From positions 1 to 64,000 of the forward strand of contig JAPYXD010000738.1 in NCBI GenBank assembly GCA_030998225.1: DNA of 64,000 nucleotides, read 5' to 3'. Shown one piece after another: positions 10,235 to 21,172 of the stretch. Under the pieces are notes generated by a model. It searched no databases, was not told the DNA's origin, and saw nothing but the letters and a program-made list of their open reading frames with translations. The stretch comes from Diplolepis rosae. Taxonomy: Eukaryota; Arthropoda; Insecta; Hymenoptera; Diplolepididae. Positions within the stretch are counted from its first letter, which is position 1, and the number at the start of each line of letters is the position of its first letter. Position numbers and translations under genes: made by a program.

Positions 10235-10558
10235 GTGAATCTGCGTATGAAGCAGAGTGAAAGTGTGAGCGATTGTTATGACAGGACGTTGGGTCTTCTT
10301 AGCGGAGCAAAGCACTCACTCGAACAAAAATATAGTGGATCAATCGATAATACCGCTAGCATGATGAAACCTGTAACGGACTGTGCCCTCGATGCATTTA
10401 TTCGCGGACTATCGGATGAAATGTTGACGTTTGTTGACACCCGAAACCCTCGAACCCTGGATGAAGCTTACGACTACGCGCTTCACGTGGAGGAACGACA
10501 GAAGTACACCGAAAAGGCTAGGGTTGCATTGGTGTCGACTTATCACGTTGCACGGTAG
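10235..10558 (+). pseudogene. gag fragment of element B
   Basis: The fragment reads NLRMKQSESVSDCYDRTLGL, then ALDAFIRGLSDEMLTFVDTR and TLDEAYDYALHVEERQ, the C-terminal capsid region typical of errantivirus gag. It begins abruptly at the junction with element A and ends at a stop at 10556-10558. The next 480 bp hold short, frame-shifted remnants with many P and Y codons, probably the gag tail. Confidence 0.7.
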
Positions 10559-11040
10559 GATCGAATCTCCGACCGGGCTAGATCACCTAGCCCATATACT
10601 AGGCAAATGGAAGATAATGGCAAGCGAACAAGATTAGAAAAACCAGCAGCGGGCGCTCCATAGTACCCCTCCCTATCCTACCCATCTTTTCCTAATCAAC
10701 TCCCAATGTACCCTCACGCATAGCCGCCCCACTTCCAGTATCCCTATCCTGCGCATTATGGATATCCATACTCACCACAATACCATAGCACACCAGCTGA
10801 CAGGGCCAATAACTTGCCTTGGTCGTAATCTAACCTGCAGCGTGGTGGTACGGGATCGATCTCATCAAAGCCTACGTTTTTAAACTGCTCTCAGGACCGC
10901 CGTCAGGACGCCAAGACGAGTCCCATACTGAAGGAGCGTCCCAAAACAGTACAGTTTTTGGCGGAAGGAAATGGATCTTCAGAACCAGATACCACAATGA
11001 AGACTGCCCCGTCGTCTAGCTGAACGCGCCAGAATTTCAG

Positions 11041-11304
11041 AAAGGAAAAGCCCTATTTTTAGTGGATCTGGGTGCAAATGTAAATTTAATTAAACTCCAA
11101 GCGCTGCGATGTGACATAATAGTGAGTGACGAATTGGTTCAGATCACAGGCATGGCTGAAGAATCAGTTAATACTGTGGGTACTGTAATAGTTAAACTGC
11201 TTGATGACTCGGTGGAGTTCCATGTCGTGTTTAACGATTTTCCCATCTCGGTTGAAGGAATAATAGGACGTGCATATCTCCGCCAAGAGCAAGCGCAGTT
11301 GTAA
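11041..11304 (+). pseudogene. Retroviral-type protease of element B, active site altered
   Basis: About 85 residues including LFLVDLGANVNLIK, where DTGA is expected, and EGIIGRAYLRQ, matching the usual second motif before the flap end. The residue after the catalytic D is L instead of T. The segment ends in a stop before the RT region begins in another frame. Confidence 0.65.
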
Positions 11305-11431
11305 CTTCGACACAACTGCCTCGTAATAATATCAAAACCTGTTAACCCTATACCTTTTATTGACCGCGAGTCTCAAGCAGCACGAGAGAAACTGAAGGAA
11401 GAAATAAAAACCTCTTTCTCGTACACTAAAG

Positions 11432-12660
11432 TTGAAAGCGCGCGCACAACAACTAGTGCCCATTGATGCAGTTAACCAAGAGCTGCCCAAAGGATATCTG
11501 CCACGCGTGGAAGCACCTAATGGCGTTTACATAGGGAAAGGACTAGTTACAAACAATGAGGGTACATGCCACACATACGCTTATAACACAACCGAGGATG
11601 AGTTAGAACTTGAGATTCAACCACAGGAAATCAACCCCTTCGAATACTGGGAATTCCCTGGAGTAAATTCTGAGGATCCGGAACTCGAGGAGGATGGTGG
11701 TCATGTGGATCGAATTAGAAAAGTCATCAATAGCCTTCACGTAGCTCACCTAAATACACCAGAAAAAGATTTAGTGCTGGGTTGGGCAAAGGATTTCTCG
11801 GATATATTCCACATTAATGGCGAAATTCTCAGTGCAATCGCTCCATCAAAATCCCCCTATAGTTCACCCGTACTGATCGTCCCGAAGAAGCTCGATACTT
11901 TCGGAGAACGAAAGTATCGTGTAGTGATTGACTATATGAGGTTAAATGAAAAAGTGATAGGAGACGCGTATCATCTGCCCAACATCACAGATATATTGGA
12001 CAGATTGGAAAAAGCACAGTACTTTTCTGTGTTCGATCTTGCGAGTGGTTATCATCATGTGGAAACTCATCCCGATGACAGGGCTAAAACAGCTTTCTTG
12101 ACCCCAGACGGTCACTTCGAATATCAGCGAATGCCCATGGGTATAAAGAATGCTCCAGCAACATTCCAGCGATTGATGGATACGGTCCTCACCGGAATGT
12201 TGGGAACTGGAGCATTCGTGTACTTGGATGGCGTCATTATCTATTCAAAAACGCTGGAGAGGCATGACGTAAAAGCCAGGAGACTCTTCAAGCGACTATG
12301 GGAGGCCAATTTAAAATTGCAGCCACACAAGTGCGATTTTTTGTGCCCTGAAGTAGCCTATTTGGAACACATATACGGACGCGAAGGAGTAGGACCGAAT
12401 CCGGCTAAAGTAGCAGCGATCAAGGAATTCCCCCAACCTAAAACTGTACGCAACGTGCGTCAGTTCTTGGGGTTATCGGGATATTACCGACGATTCATAG
12501 AAAAGTACGCAAAGTTAGCAAAACCGTTGGCTGACTTGTTGAAAAAGGAAACAAAATTCATCTGGGAACTAGATCAGGAAGAAAGTTTCTGCAAGTTACG
12601 AGAAACCCTGTGTCAAGAACCGATCCTAAAGTATCCAGGCTTCTCGAAGACCTTTAAATT
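11432..12660 (+). pseudogene. Reverse transcriptase of element B, YLDD changed to YLDG
   Basis: A long open segment with RKYRVVIDYMRLNEKVIGD, DAYHLPNITDILDRL, FSVFDLASGYHHVE (first catalytic D), FEYQRMPMGIKNAPATFQRL, FVYLDGVIIYS, KCDFLCPEVAYLEHI and RQFLGLSGYYRRFIEKYAK. These are the fingers, palm, thumb and connection of a Gypsy/errantivirus RT. The catalytic YLDD is YLDG: GGC at 12230-12232 replaces the codon for the second D, so the enzyme would be inactive. The frame itself is otherwise undisturbed. Confidence 0.9.
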
Positions 12661-13020
12661 AACTACAGACGCATCCACATATGCAATAGGCGCTGTAATC
12701 ACGCAAGAGACAGACAAAATGGACGTGTCAATTGCCTACTACTCATAAATTATGACAGGTATAGAACAACGATACGAGGTAACAGAAAAGGAATGCCTTG
12801 CAGTGGTGTATGCAATCAATAATTTCCGACCCTATCTCTATGGTCAATAATTTATCCTGGCCTGTGACCATGAGCCGGTTCATTGGATTACCTCTGCGGA
12901 GAACCCTGGGCCACGACTGATTCGCTGGAGATATAGACTCAAGGACTACTAATTCATATTTGAGTACAAAAAGGGTAAGCTGAATCGCGGGGTAGAAGCC
13001 TTATCTGGAAACCCTATAGT
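12660..13020 (+). pseudogene. Gypsy-type RNase H of element B
   Basis: Follows RT in the same frame: LTTDASTYAIGAVI (catalytic D), [19 protein letters not shown] (catalytic E) and ACDHEPVHW (catalytic D). Three TAA codons at 12746, 12848 and 12950 interrupt it, each a one-base change from a sense codon. This is the element's own RNase H and is separate from the second RNase H at 13.7 kb. Confidence 0.8.
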
Positions 13021-13687
13021 AAAAATAAACTGTGACCCCAGCAAAGTTGTCTATGATCCCGCGCAACCAGAAGATCCTTCGGGGAAATCACACCAAAACA
13101 AAAGAGGTAAGCTGATCTGGGCATCACATCCTACTCGAACAGTATATCGCGCATTGCCGCTTAAAACGAAACCAACCGAAATGAGTGAAAGAAAGAGGAA
13201 TAATCCGATTTCTCAAACAAAGTCAACAACTGGTCGAGTAACGCGGTCTCAAGCAGCGCCATTATCCAACCCTTCAACAAGCTCAGGATTTAGAACATCC
13301 ACATCGATACAAAAACGCCCAACGACTCAAGCTACTGGAATTGCGACTCGAAGACACAGACTGCATGCAGTGTCGAATACTGATGATTTAGATAGCTCGT
13401 ATCAACCTCCCGCACATTACAGGAAGCCTATCCTTGATCAGAGTTCGATAGCAACTAGACTGAGACAACGGTCACGTCGAGGAGAAAGGTCTAAACCATT
13501 CATCAACACCGAAGAAAACTTATCATCGGAGGATACTTCATCTGAAGGTAGTGAGGATTCTAGAGCACCTGTCTATAGGAGGGATCACAGTGCCTTCCCT
13601 AGCCTGAAGCCTACTCTCGCTCCCCCAAAGGAGGCTGCTCCTAAAAGGACATCCCCATATTTCCCAAATCCATGGTTTCCTGCTTAA
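13021..13687 (+). CDS. Charged Ser/Thr/Arg-rich linker of the element B polyprotein
   Basis: This stays in the same frame as RT and RNase H with no stop until TAA at 13685. It contains SERKRNNPISQTKSTTGRVT, repeated RxR-type basic patches, an acidic serine run NLSSEDTSSEGSEDS and a proline-rich end. No domain is recognised. In Gypsy elements the region between RNase H and integrase is variable. Here it separates two RNase H domains and could be a flexible tether; that is inference. Confidence 0.6.
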
Positions 13688-13710
13688 TGCAGTAAGCCGA
13701 CCGAAGTTTA

Positions 13711-14163
13711 TGTCATATAGATGCAGCGTGTGTCCACAATCGTAAGGGAGAACCCGAGGGAGGCGTGGGTGTATGGTTTGGCTCTAATCACCCTTGAAAC
13801 ATCTCAAGGCCTACCCAAGGACGGCAAACTAATAACACTGCCGAGGTACAGGCTGCTACAGCTGCGGCTGAAAAGACCACTGAGAATGGTGTGGACAAAT
13901 TATCAATCTTTACAGACTCCAAATTTTTAATCGACAGTTGTACAAAATGGATACACACATGGAAAACAAATGGATGGAAAACTGCAGATAGAAAGTCAGT
14001 TGTCAACAAGACGGAATTTGAAGAACTATTGAAAGCATTGGTTCCTTTAGAGGTAGTATGGAATCATGTTCCTGGACATCAAGGGATTGAAGGGAATAAG
14101 GGCGCTGATCACATAGCTAGAGCCGCAATAAAGAAAGACGAACCAGAAGTTATGATTCCTCTA
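13711..14163 (+). pseudogene. Second RNase H, cellular RNase H1 type, inside the element B pol
   Basis: The fit to eukaryotic RNase H1 is residue by residue: IDAAC (first catalytic D, codon 13720), GGVGVWFGSNHP, GRQTNNTAEVQAAT (catalytic E, codon 13843), LSIFTDSKFLIDSCTKW (D, 13915), NGWKTADRKSVVNK, WNHVPGHQGIEGNKGADHIA (D, 14107). All four DEDD residues are present. One TGA at 13795-13797 and a one-base shift near 13700-13720 break it. The N-terminal hybrid-binding domain of RNase H1 is absent. Its frame is linked on both sides to the pol polyprotein, so it looks like part of the retroelement, presumably captured from a host or related gene. Errantiviruses normally have one RNase H. Confidence 0.85.
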
Positions 14164-15260
14164 GAGGATGGAACATTCCATAAGGACTCTATCGACGAGC
14201 CTAAGGGAACTACGGAGACGATGATCTCCATCAGGACAGCGATAGTCCTGATGGAGAACCGGATGCACCTGAAGCAGTATCCGAAACACAGAACGAGGCA
14301 ACTGGGATGCTCAACGCCCATACTAGGAGAAGAGAAGTTCAAAAATCCGTGGCCAAATTCGAAAAATCCATTGCAGAACACCAATCCTATTTCTGAGACC
14401 AGGAGGGTCTGGACCAGTCGAATTCAAACGCATGTCTTCGATTAAACATTACTGCATTCTCTGAAGGAGAAGAAGATCGGGATCTCTTACTTTATCTAGA
14501 GAATATGGATCCCTGTGTGGACATAGACGATCCTCTGCCCGAGCAAATAAATAAATTTTTAGAAGCACTTCAAAAACACTTAGATCAAGGAAATAGTCAG
14601 GAACCACCAACAGGAACTGTACAAATTGAGCGACTCGATCAATCTGAACAACGCCCGACAGAAAGGGAAAGCAGAAAGAGCACTGTACGATTTAAGGAAG
14701 CCCCGGAATTTATGGATTCTCCCATATTGGGACAGCGACATTCACGACGCTCTCTGTTTCAAACGCCAACCATGGCACCTGTACCTTTCGCGCGATTAAC
14801 TCCAACTCAACTTGCAACTGAACAACCTACTATGCTAATCGGTGATGAACAAAAACCCGAAAAGGATTTCCCTCCCTTTCAGTCTAAAAAGGACTTTCCT
14901 TTGATCCGGTCACCTATTGACATAAGGTTGCCACCTTTCGATCTTACTCCTCCGCTTTCAGAAGAAGAAGTAATGAAAATATGAGAATACCATAGTAGTC
15001 TCCCAAAAGCTTTAGAAATCGCTCCATCCATTCGTCACGAATGGACCGAACCAATAACCTATCGCCGCGATAACTATGCCCATTTTATTTCAGAAGATTG
15101 TGAACCTTCTAACAATATTTTTAAATTACTAATCGCCCCAGACCGTGTGGACCCAGAAGAATTATGAGAGAAACGACCACGAAAGGGTCAAATCCTAGTC
15201 ACTCCTTTAGGAAAATACAAAACCTACCACCAAATACCAACCACCCGTGAAGTTTAAAGC
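14164..15260 (+). pseudogene. Unrecognised acidic/proline-rich block between second RNase H and integrase, element B
   Basis: About 360 residues of coding sequence with stops at 14443, 14982, 15165 and 15255. The left part continues the RNase H1 frame; from about 14450 the frame is the one later used by integrase. It contains VRFKEAPEFMDSPILGQRHS, runs of P, F and L, and later IRHEWTEPITYRRDNYAHF and RKGQILVTPLGKYKTYHQ. I recognise no known domain. Placed before the HHCC domain, it may be an N-terminal extension of integrase or a separate cleavage product. Confidence 0.5.
14225..14257. repeat. 13-bp perfect hairpin in the element B coding region
   Basis: TCTCCATCAGGAC, a 7-base loop and GTCCTGATGGAGA. 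It lies downstream of the second RNase H within coding sequence. It could be an RNA structure of the genome-length transcript or chance. Confidence 0.55.
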
Positions 15261-15419
15261 CGAAAGGCGGTTCCGCGGGCGGTGTATTGGTTCGAGAGAG
15301 GGGGTTTTTTGGTTTCAACAGGTATGCCTAGACCCGTACTAGGAGAGTCCTGTACAACGTCTATAAAAGATTTTGCCATTTTTCCTCCTCACCAAAAAAA
15401 TAAAAAAAAAAAAAAAACC

Positions 15420-16493
15420 TACTCAATAGCTATACAAAAAAATAATTTCGACGACACTAAATGGGAAGACGTCCGGACAAGTCTACTGAATTTTAAAAAT
15501 GCGTCAGAGCGCGATCAGTGCGAAACGTGTAGGATGGCTAACTCTGGCGACCTGCTGGGCGCATTGTCACAAAGCAGAATGACGGAGCTGCTGTCGGACA
15601 TGTTCTTCAATGGCCCGCGCACTATAACACTCTGCCATGGGAAGATAGAGGTACCCCCAGTTGCAGGCCGTCTCCAGATTATATTCGAAAATCACGACAG
15701 TCTAATCGGAGGACATAAGGGTATAACCAAAACATACCGACGCATACACGAAAGATGCACTTGGCCTGGTTTTCGAAATGACGTACATAGTTACATTCGG
15801 AACTGTAGAAGCTGTTAAGAAAAGAAGTTGGTGCGGGCGCGTACCCACGATCCTATTGTAATCACTGACACCCCACTGGGAGTGTTTGATAAGGTCTCTT
15901 TAGATACCGTAGAGAGATTGTCGACCACTCCTAGTGGAAACCGATATATACTCACTATGCAAGACAATTTTTCAAAACTATGCATTGCAGTGCCTATACC
16001 AGACTTAAAAACAGAAACCGTTGCTCATGCCATCGCGCAATACCTAATAGCTCAATACAGAACTCCCCGTTGTATCCGCACAGACCGAGGGAGAAGTTTC
16101 ATAAGCAGACTTATGCGAAAACTGGGAAAGATATTTGGGGTTAAGCAATTAACCACTTCGGGATATCGGCCTCAGACTAACGGTTCACTTGAGCCTAGCC
16201 ATATAGTACTCACTGATTATATAAAACATTATGCAGATGGTTTCGACGACTGGGACCGATTGTTGACTTTCGCGATGTTTGCATATAATACATCCTTCCA
16301 TGAATCGACCAATTTTTCATCATTCGAATTAATTTATGGACGAGTAGCACGTATGCCTAGTTCATTCCCAACCACAGATAAACTTGGGACGTATGGCTCC
16401 TATCTCCGAGAACTGATTATTCGGCTAAACGAAATTCAAAAAATCGCCGCGAAAGATATGATCCGTTCCAAAGAGCAGGGTGATGATCTTTAA
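15420..16493 (+). pseudogene. Integrase of element B
   Basis: The HHCC zinc domain reads IIFENHDSLIGGHKGITKTY followed by WPGFRNDVHSYIRNCRSC. The core carries VFDKVSLDTVERL (first D), CIRTDRGRSFISRLMRK (second D) and RPQTNGSLEPSHIVLTDYIK (E), then FDDWDRLLTFAMFAYNTS and FELIYGRVARMPSS. The DDE residues are intact. A TAA at 15816-15818 separates the zinc domain from the core in the same frame. The integrase inserts the cDNA into host DNA. The C-terminal end after 16493 is frame-shifted. Confidence 0.85.
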
Positions 16494-16742
16494 GGATGCT
16501 CGCAAGAACAAGTTTGATAAACGTGCCGTTGGAACTTGTACCATAGTGGGTTTCACAGAAAATCATAATGTGACTCTTGAAGCCGACGATAGTACAAGAT
16601 TCACCAAACATGCCGACAAGTTCTCGGTCGTTCACTGTTAACAACGACGTAACTTCAAACCATGTTAGTGGCACTATTTTTAATTCTAATTCATCTATTA
16701 TTCAGATTCGTTTCCTACTGATGGGTCGAAAAAAAAAACAAA

Positions 16743-18688
16743 ATGTATTCTCGTCTTCTCACCATGTTGTTTCTCTCCTGCGTCGCCTGGACCAGCACCA
16801 CAAGAGCAGAAACCCCGTATAAACATCTACAATTTGAAGCTAGCGCTGGGATGTACTATGAGCACCAGGGACCAGTAAGAAGAAGGATCAGTAACTGGAG
16901 AATTAACACATTTTTCCATGTCGAAAATCTTTATGACTCATTGGCCTACTATCAGCTGAAGATGAAAGCTTTAACCAAACACTGCCGTCCCAGGATGGAG
17001 GAAGAGTGTCAACGTATAGTTACCGATTACGATCTCCAACCAAAATTGGATGCAGCCAGTCGACTTCAAGATATAATTCATCAAGAGGTGGAGAATTTGG
17101 CATTTCAGTCTGCCAGAAAATTACCGATTAATCTACCAAGTGGTGTGAGGGCAACAAGAGCCACACCCATGTTAGGCTTCGTAGGAGGGATAGTCGGTCC
17201 AGTTGCAGGATTACTCACCTGTGAAGACAGAGTAATGATGGATTCCAAAATTGACGATCTAAATCAGGCTCAGGCGAACTTATCACATCTAGTTGGAACA
17301 CAAACTCATCTAGTTCGTTCCCAACTTGAACAGCTACATCAGACAGTCGAGGAACAGGAAGGTCAAATGTACGGGCTTAAATCTAAATTACTATCAAAAA
17401 TGGCTCATGCAAACGAGATAGCAACGTCCGTGTACCATATCACACTTACGTAGACGATCACTGCAGTCCTTCATTCTGTTGAGCAAAGAGTAGATGAATA
17501 CCTGAGGTCAGCCCACCAGCTTATAGACGTCGTATACGCAGCAAGGGACGGAAAATTACATCCCTCGCTTCTTACATCCCAACAACTCGAGCCAATATTC
17601 CGGGATATTCAAGACCATTCTCCAAAAACATCATTTCCGCTGTCAGGACCAAACATCAGTATTGAGAAGCTGACACAAATTTCTGAAACGATAATCGTCT
17701 GTAAGAATGGAACGTTCCAAGTAATTATTGACATTCCCTTGCTAGATGTAGCCGAATATACCTTATACGAAATGCACGCACTACCGGTGCACCAACCTAT
17801 TTTTGGAAACGGCACAGGAAGAGAATTCATCCAGAGACCAGTTACACATCTCGTCATCGAGGATACCAGACGCACGTATGTGCTTCTAACTCGTCCGAAT
17901 CGCGCAATCTGTAGGGATCTGCAAAACTATATAATGTGCCCAGGACTTTTCCCTATCTACGAGACGGCAACTTATCCTAGATGTGACTTACAACTGCTTT
18001 TGGATCCAACGCTCGCATATTTCAAATACTGCAACATCCAAGTTGCATCCAAATTGCATCCATATTGGCAAGCTATTCGTTCACTTAACGGCTGGCTCTA
18101 CTCTACGACCAAGGAGATCGGCGTGGAAATGAAGTGTATCATTAAGAAGACAATTAACATCAAGATCAATGGATTAGGACTTATCAGAATTCCACTAGGC
18201 TGCGAGCTGCGAACGAACTTGGCAACTCTACTTGGGCTAGAAACCATTTCCGGAACTTCTTTGATAGTCTATGAACCTAGCATTCATTTGGATTTGACCA
18301 AGTTATCTACAAAGTTTCACGACAATCTTCCGTGAGATTACCATTACCTACTTCTCCACCAACTCCACAAGATCAACGATACCAAGAAGGTGACAGGGCA
18401 CTCGACCAGCTGGAACAGCAGCTCTGTGACTTTAGCTTACAACGGCAAGAAAAGGCGAGTCATTCCAACCTGATATATGGATCCTATGCAGGGATTGGAT
18501 TGATAGCACTACTCTTTCTGGTGTACGCTTGTCATGCTAAAATCTTAATTGTTGCATCAACCTGCTGGACGTGTTGCCGTAGGAAGAAGTCTCGAACTTT
18601 GGGAGAACCGGACTCAGCTACGACACGGACTAGACAATCCAGAGACGCCTGCTTCGTCTCAGGATGTTTTAATACCTCTGTCAAATGA
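16743..18688 (+). pseudogene. Envelope-like gene of element B (baculovirus F-like), broken
   Basis: A protein with an N-terminal signal peptide (first about 22 residues, hydrophobic core LLTMLFLSCVAW), a glycine-rich hydrophobic segment around codon 145 resembling a fusion peptide, heptad-type coiled coil after it, and near the C-terminus a membrane segment (GIGLIALLFLVYAC) followed by a basic cytoplasmic tail. This order matches the envelope of errantiviruses, which is related to baculovirus F proteins. Breaks: a TAG at 17451-17453 with the same frame open afterwards to a TGA near 18335, and a frame change just before the membrane segment. In this state it cannot make a full envelope protein. 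Assignment rests on position after integrase and the domain order. Confidence 0.75.
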
Positions 18689-18893
18689 TAATAAGAAAGC
18701 TCCAGGATCCGTAACTATTCAGTCGTTACGCCAACATCAACACCTCGGATCAGCATTCCTAAACAAACGCTTCAACCAGCCTAGATTCAGGAACTACTCT
18801 CTTACTGCGACAGGGTCTCGTAGAGATTCCAGTGCCATTTCCAACAAGAAAGGGATCAACATCCTGCTTCCAGCAACGTAGTGTCTGATAGGG

Positions 18894-19160
18894 ATGTTAT
18901 TTGTGCCGTATTATAGTTTGTAAGCTTTTTATCGTCTAAATCAAACCACCACTCTCCTGGTGAATAAAAGTGTATTATTCCTCGGTAGTGCCGGGTCGTA
19001 AACATTTTGGAAAATTTTAATATCAACAAAAGTATGTTATTTGCGACACATTACAATTTTTAAGAATTGTCTTTGTCTAAATAAAACCACCACTACTCTG
19101 GTGAATAAATTTGGTGTCATTTCACGGTAAATTGGAGCTTAAAGTTATTTGAAAACTTTA
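18894..19160 (+). repeat. Two tandem copies of a segment of about 140 bp at the 3' end of element B
   Basis: A block beginning ATGTTATTTG and ending with CACCACTCTCCTGGTGAATAAA at 18894 recurs at 19034 with drift. Each copy holds an AATAAA signal. It is probably part of the 3' LTR or 3' UTR. No 5' LTR remains to compare, so LTR edges are not assigned. Confidence 0.55.
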
Positions 19161-21110
19161 ACGCTTTCAGGAATTCAAGGCTAGGCAGCGAAAGGTATTT
19201 CCCCAGGAAATAGAGCTCAGAGGACGATTCCCCACAATAAATAAAATTAACAAAGTGATGTGAATTACTTTGGCTGTTTGGTTCCTCCGATGAGCAAACT
19301 AAGGCAATTACTTCTCATTCTTCTCTCGTAACACCTCTTTTCAGGTCGTTGAGTGGGATAGTTGCTTTTAAAAATTTTGGTTAAAATCAAAATTGCCCGC
19401 TCGTAAGACAATTTTGTATTATAACGATTTATCGTATTTTGTATACAATGATTTAAATGAAAAATGGAATTTAGATATTGATTTTTTTCAAGTTTTGACG
19501 TACTGTAACTATTCCTAATTTTAGTTTAATCAGAAAATGTTATGAGGATAATCAGTAAACATTTATTAACACTATCAAAAACCAGTATTGGAATTTTTGA
19601 TTTTTTCCAAAATACAAAAATGGTCTAGTTTTCTTAATTTTGGTTGGATGTGGCTGGTTACTTACTTACTTACTTCCCTTACTTTTTCGATTCTAGTTTT
19701 TTCTGAATTAGGGATTCTCGAAACGTTAAGATTTGATGAAAATTTTGAAAGTCATTTTTCACATGAAACTAATAATTTCTCATCCATGATGAGAATGTAA
19801 AAATCGTGCCTGCAACTCTACCTCCTCGGTGGTTTGGAAAGGAGTTTTTCCTATCAACACCTGATTACTCACGGGGAAAAACAGCTAGGGCCCCACCGCA
19901 ATCCAATTAAAATCTCTGTTGCCTAGAAATTGTAACTCATGATTCAAAATTTTCACCTCACGTTTTTGTGGCCTATGCATATAGATTTTTAATAAAAAAA
20001 TTGGAAAAATCTACGAAAATAAAGAATTTTCTGATTAAAATAGTTGACTAACAAAGCTACTAAATTTCCAATCAATACCTTAACTTGAAATTTTAAACAT
20101 TTATTGACTATGGAATTTTGTTGATACTTCAAAAACATTCGCCTAATATAAACATTTTTGAGATTATGTGAAATTCTTAGAAAATTCTTAGTAAAATTTA
20201 AAGTCAATAAATCTTTGAAGATTTGAATCAAGATATTAATTAAAACATGTTTCAAGCTTATAAATTTGATCAAGTGCATCAATTAGAAAATTTTGCCTTT
20301 GTGTAAAGAATTTCTTTTTTTCATTGAAAAGCTTATGCATATAAGCCACTAAAACGTTAAATGAGAGCATATTTACCTACTAACACCATTTCATTAGGAA
20401 ATTAGATTTTTAACCTTAATTTCTTATTTTTATTAAATAAAATATTTCTCACTAAATTTTTTAATTGATACAGTTGATTAACGTATTATAAAAAAATTTT
20501 TTAACTATTTTATTCGAACTAAATATTTTATATTTGTATTTTATATAAGAGCAATCGTAAAGTGTAATTTTGTATGTAAATTTATATGTCATTTTGGTTT
20601 TTTGAATACTGAAACCTTTTATTCACAGTTTTATAATGAAATTCATATGTGAATAATATTACGTATTTCAAAAAGTTTTCATAGTATTTTATGCGAATGA
20701 AATTTTTTTCAATGTTGCTTTATACCAGAGAAGAAACTCTACTGTATAATTTCGAGTGTATAATTAGATATAATTCATGTATTACTTAAGTATTATAATA
20801 TTTTATTTTTTAAACTCCAATAGTATATTTTAACATTCCTTAATATATAATATTCTTTAAATAATTTTATAACTGAATTATTTGATTTGCATAGCTAAAA
20901 AATATTGAAATTGATATTTTGTTTTGAAACTTTTGAAAATGTATTGACTTTAAATTTCAACAGTAAATGATTTTTTAAGTGTTTAAATCATCCTGAAATA
21001 TTGGATCTATAACTTAATTCGTGCGGTTTGCTAAGAGATGGCATAACTTGATTATTATTCCATCGTTCCAATATTCCGAACATGCGTTGGAAAGCTACTG
21101 TCATTGTGCG
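19161..21110. other. AT-rich DNA without recognisable gene
   Basis: Composition is very AT-rich. Only short chance frames are present, including one that happens to encode hydrophobic residues near 19600. I see no repeat structure or element ends here. Confidence 0.5.
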
Positions 21111-21172
21111 TCCTTTTCAGTATATGTCATTCATTTAAAGCGTAAACAACAATAATTTTTTTTCACTTAAAT

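Larger units (their letters stand above)
10191..19160 (+). mobile_element. Errantivirus-like Ty3/Gypsy element with envelope and two RNase H domains (element B)
   Basis: Domains in order on the plus strand: gag (10235-10558), protease (11041-11304), RT (11432-12660), Gypsy RNase H (12660-13020), charged linker (13020-13687), a cellular-type RNase H (13711-14163), an unrecognised block (14164-15260), integrase (15420-16493), envelope (16743-18688) and a repeated 3' segment. One frame stays open from 11432 to 13687 except for three TAA codons, and another from about 14450 to 16493 except for four stops. The whole region was therefore one pol polyprotein, not a chance assembly. The 5' LTR and start of gag are missing. 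Many stops, a changed protease site and a changed RT site show the copy is dead. Confidence 0.85.

Noticed and set aside
13891..14445. Independent host RNase H1 gene
   Set aside because: It lacks the hybrid-binding domain and introns, and lies in frame continuity with retroelement pol on both sides, so it is better read as part of the element.
19588..19800. Small frame with membrane-like residues
   Set aside because: T-rich DNA gives hydrophobic codons by chance; no start context, neighbours or similarity.
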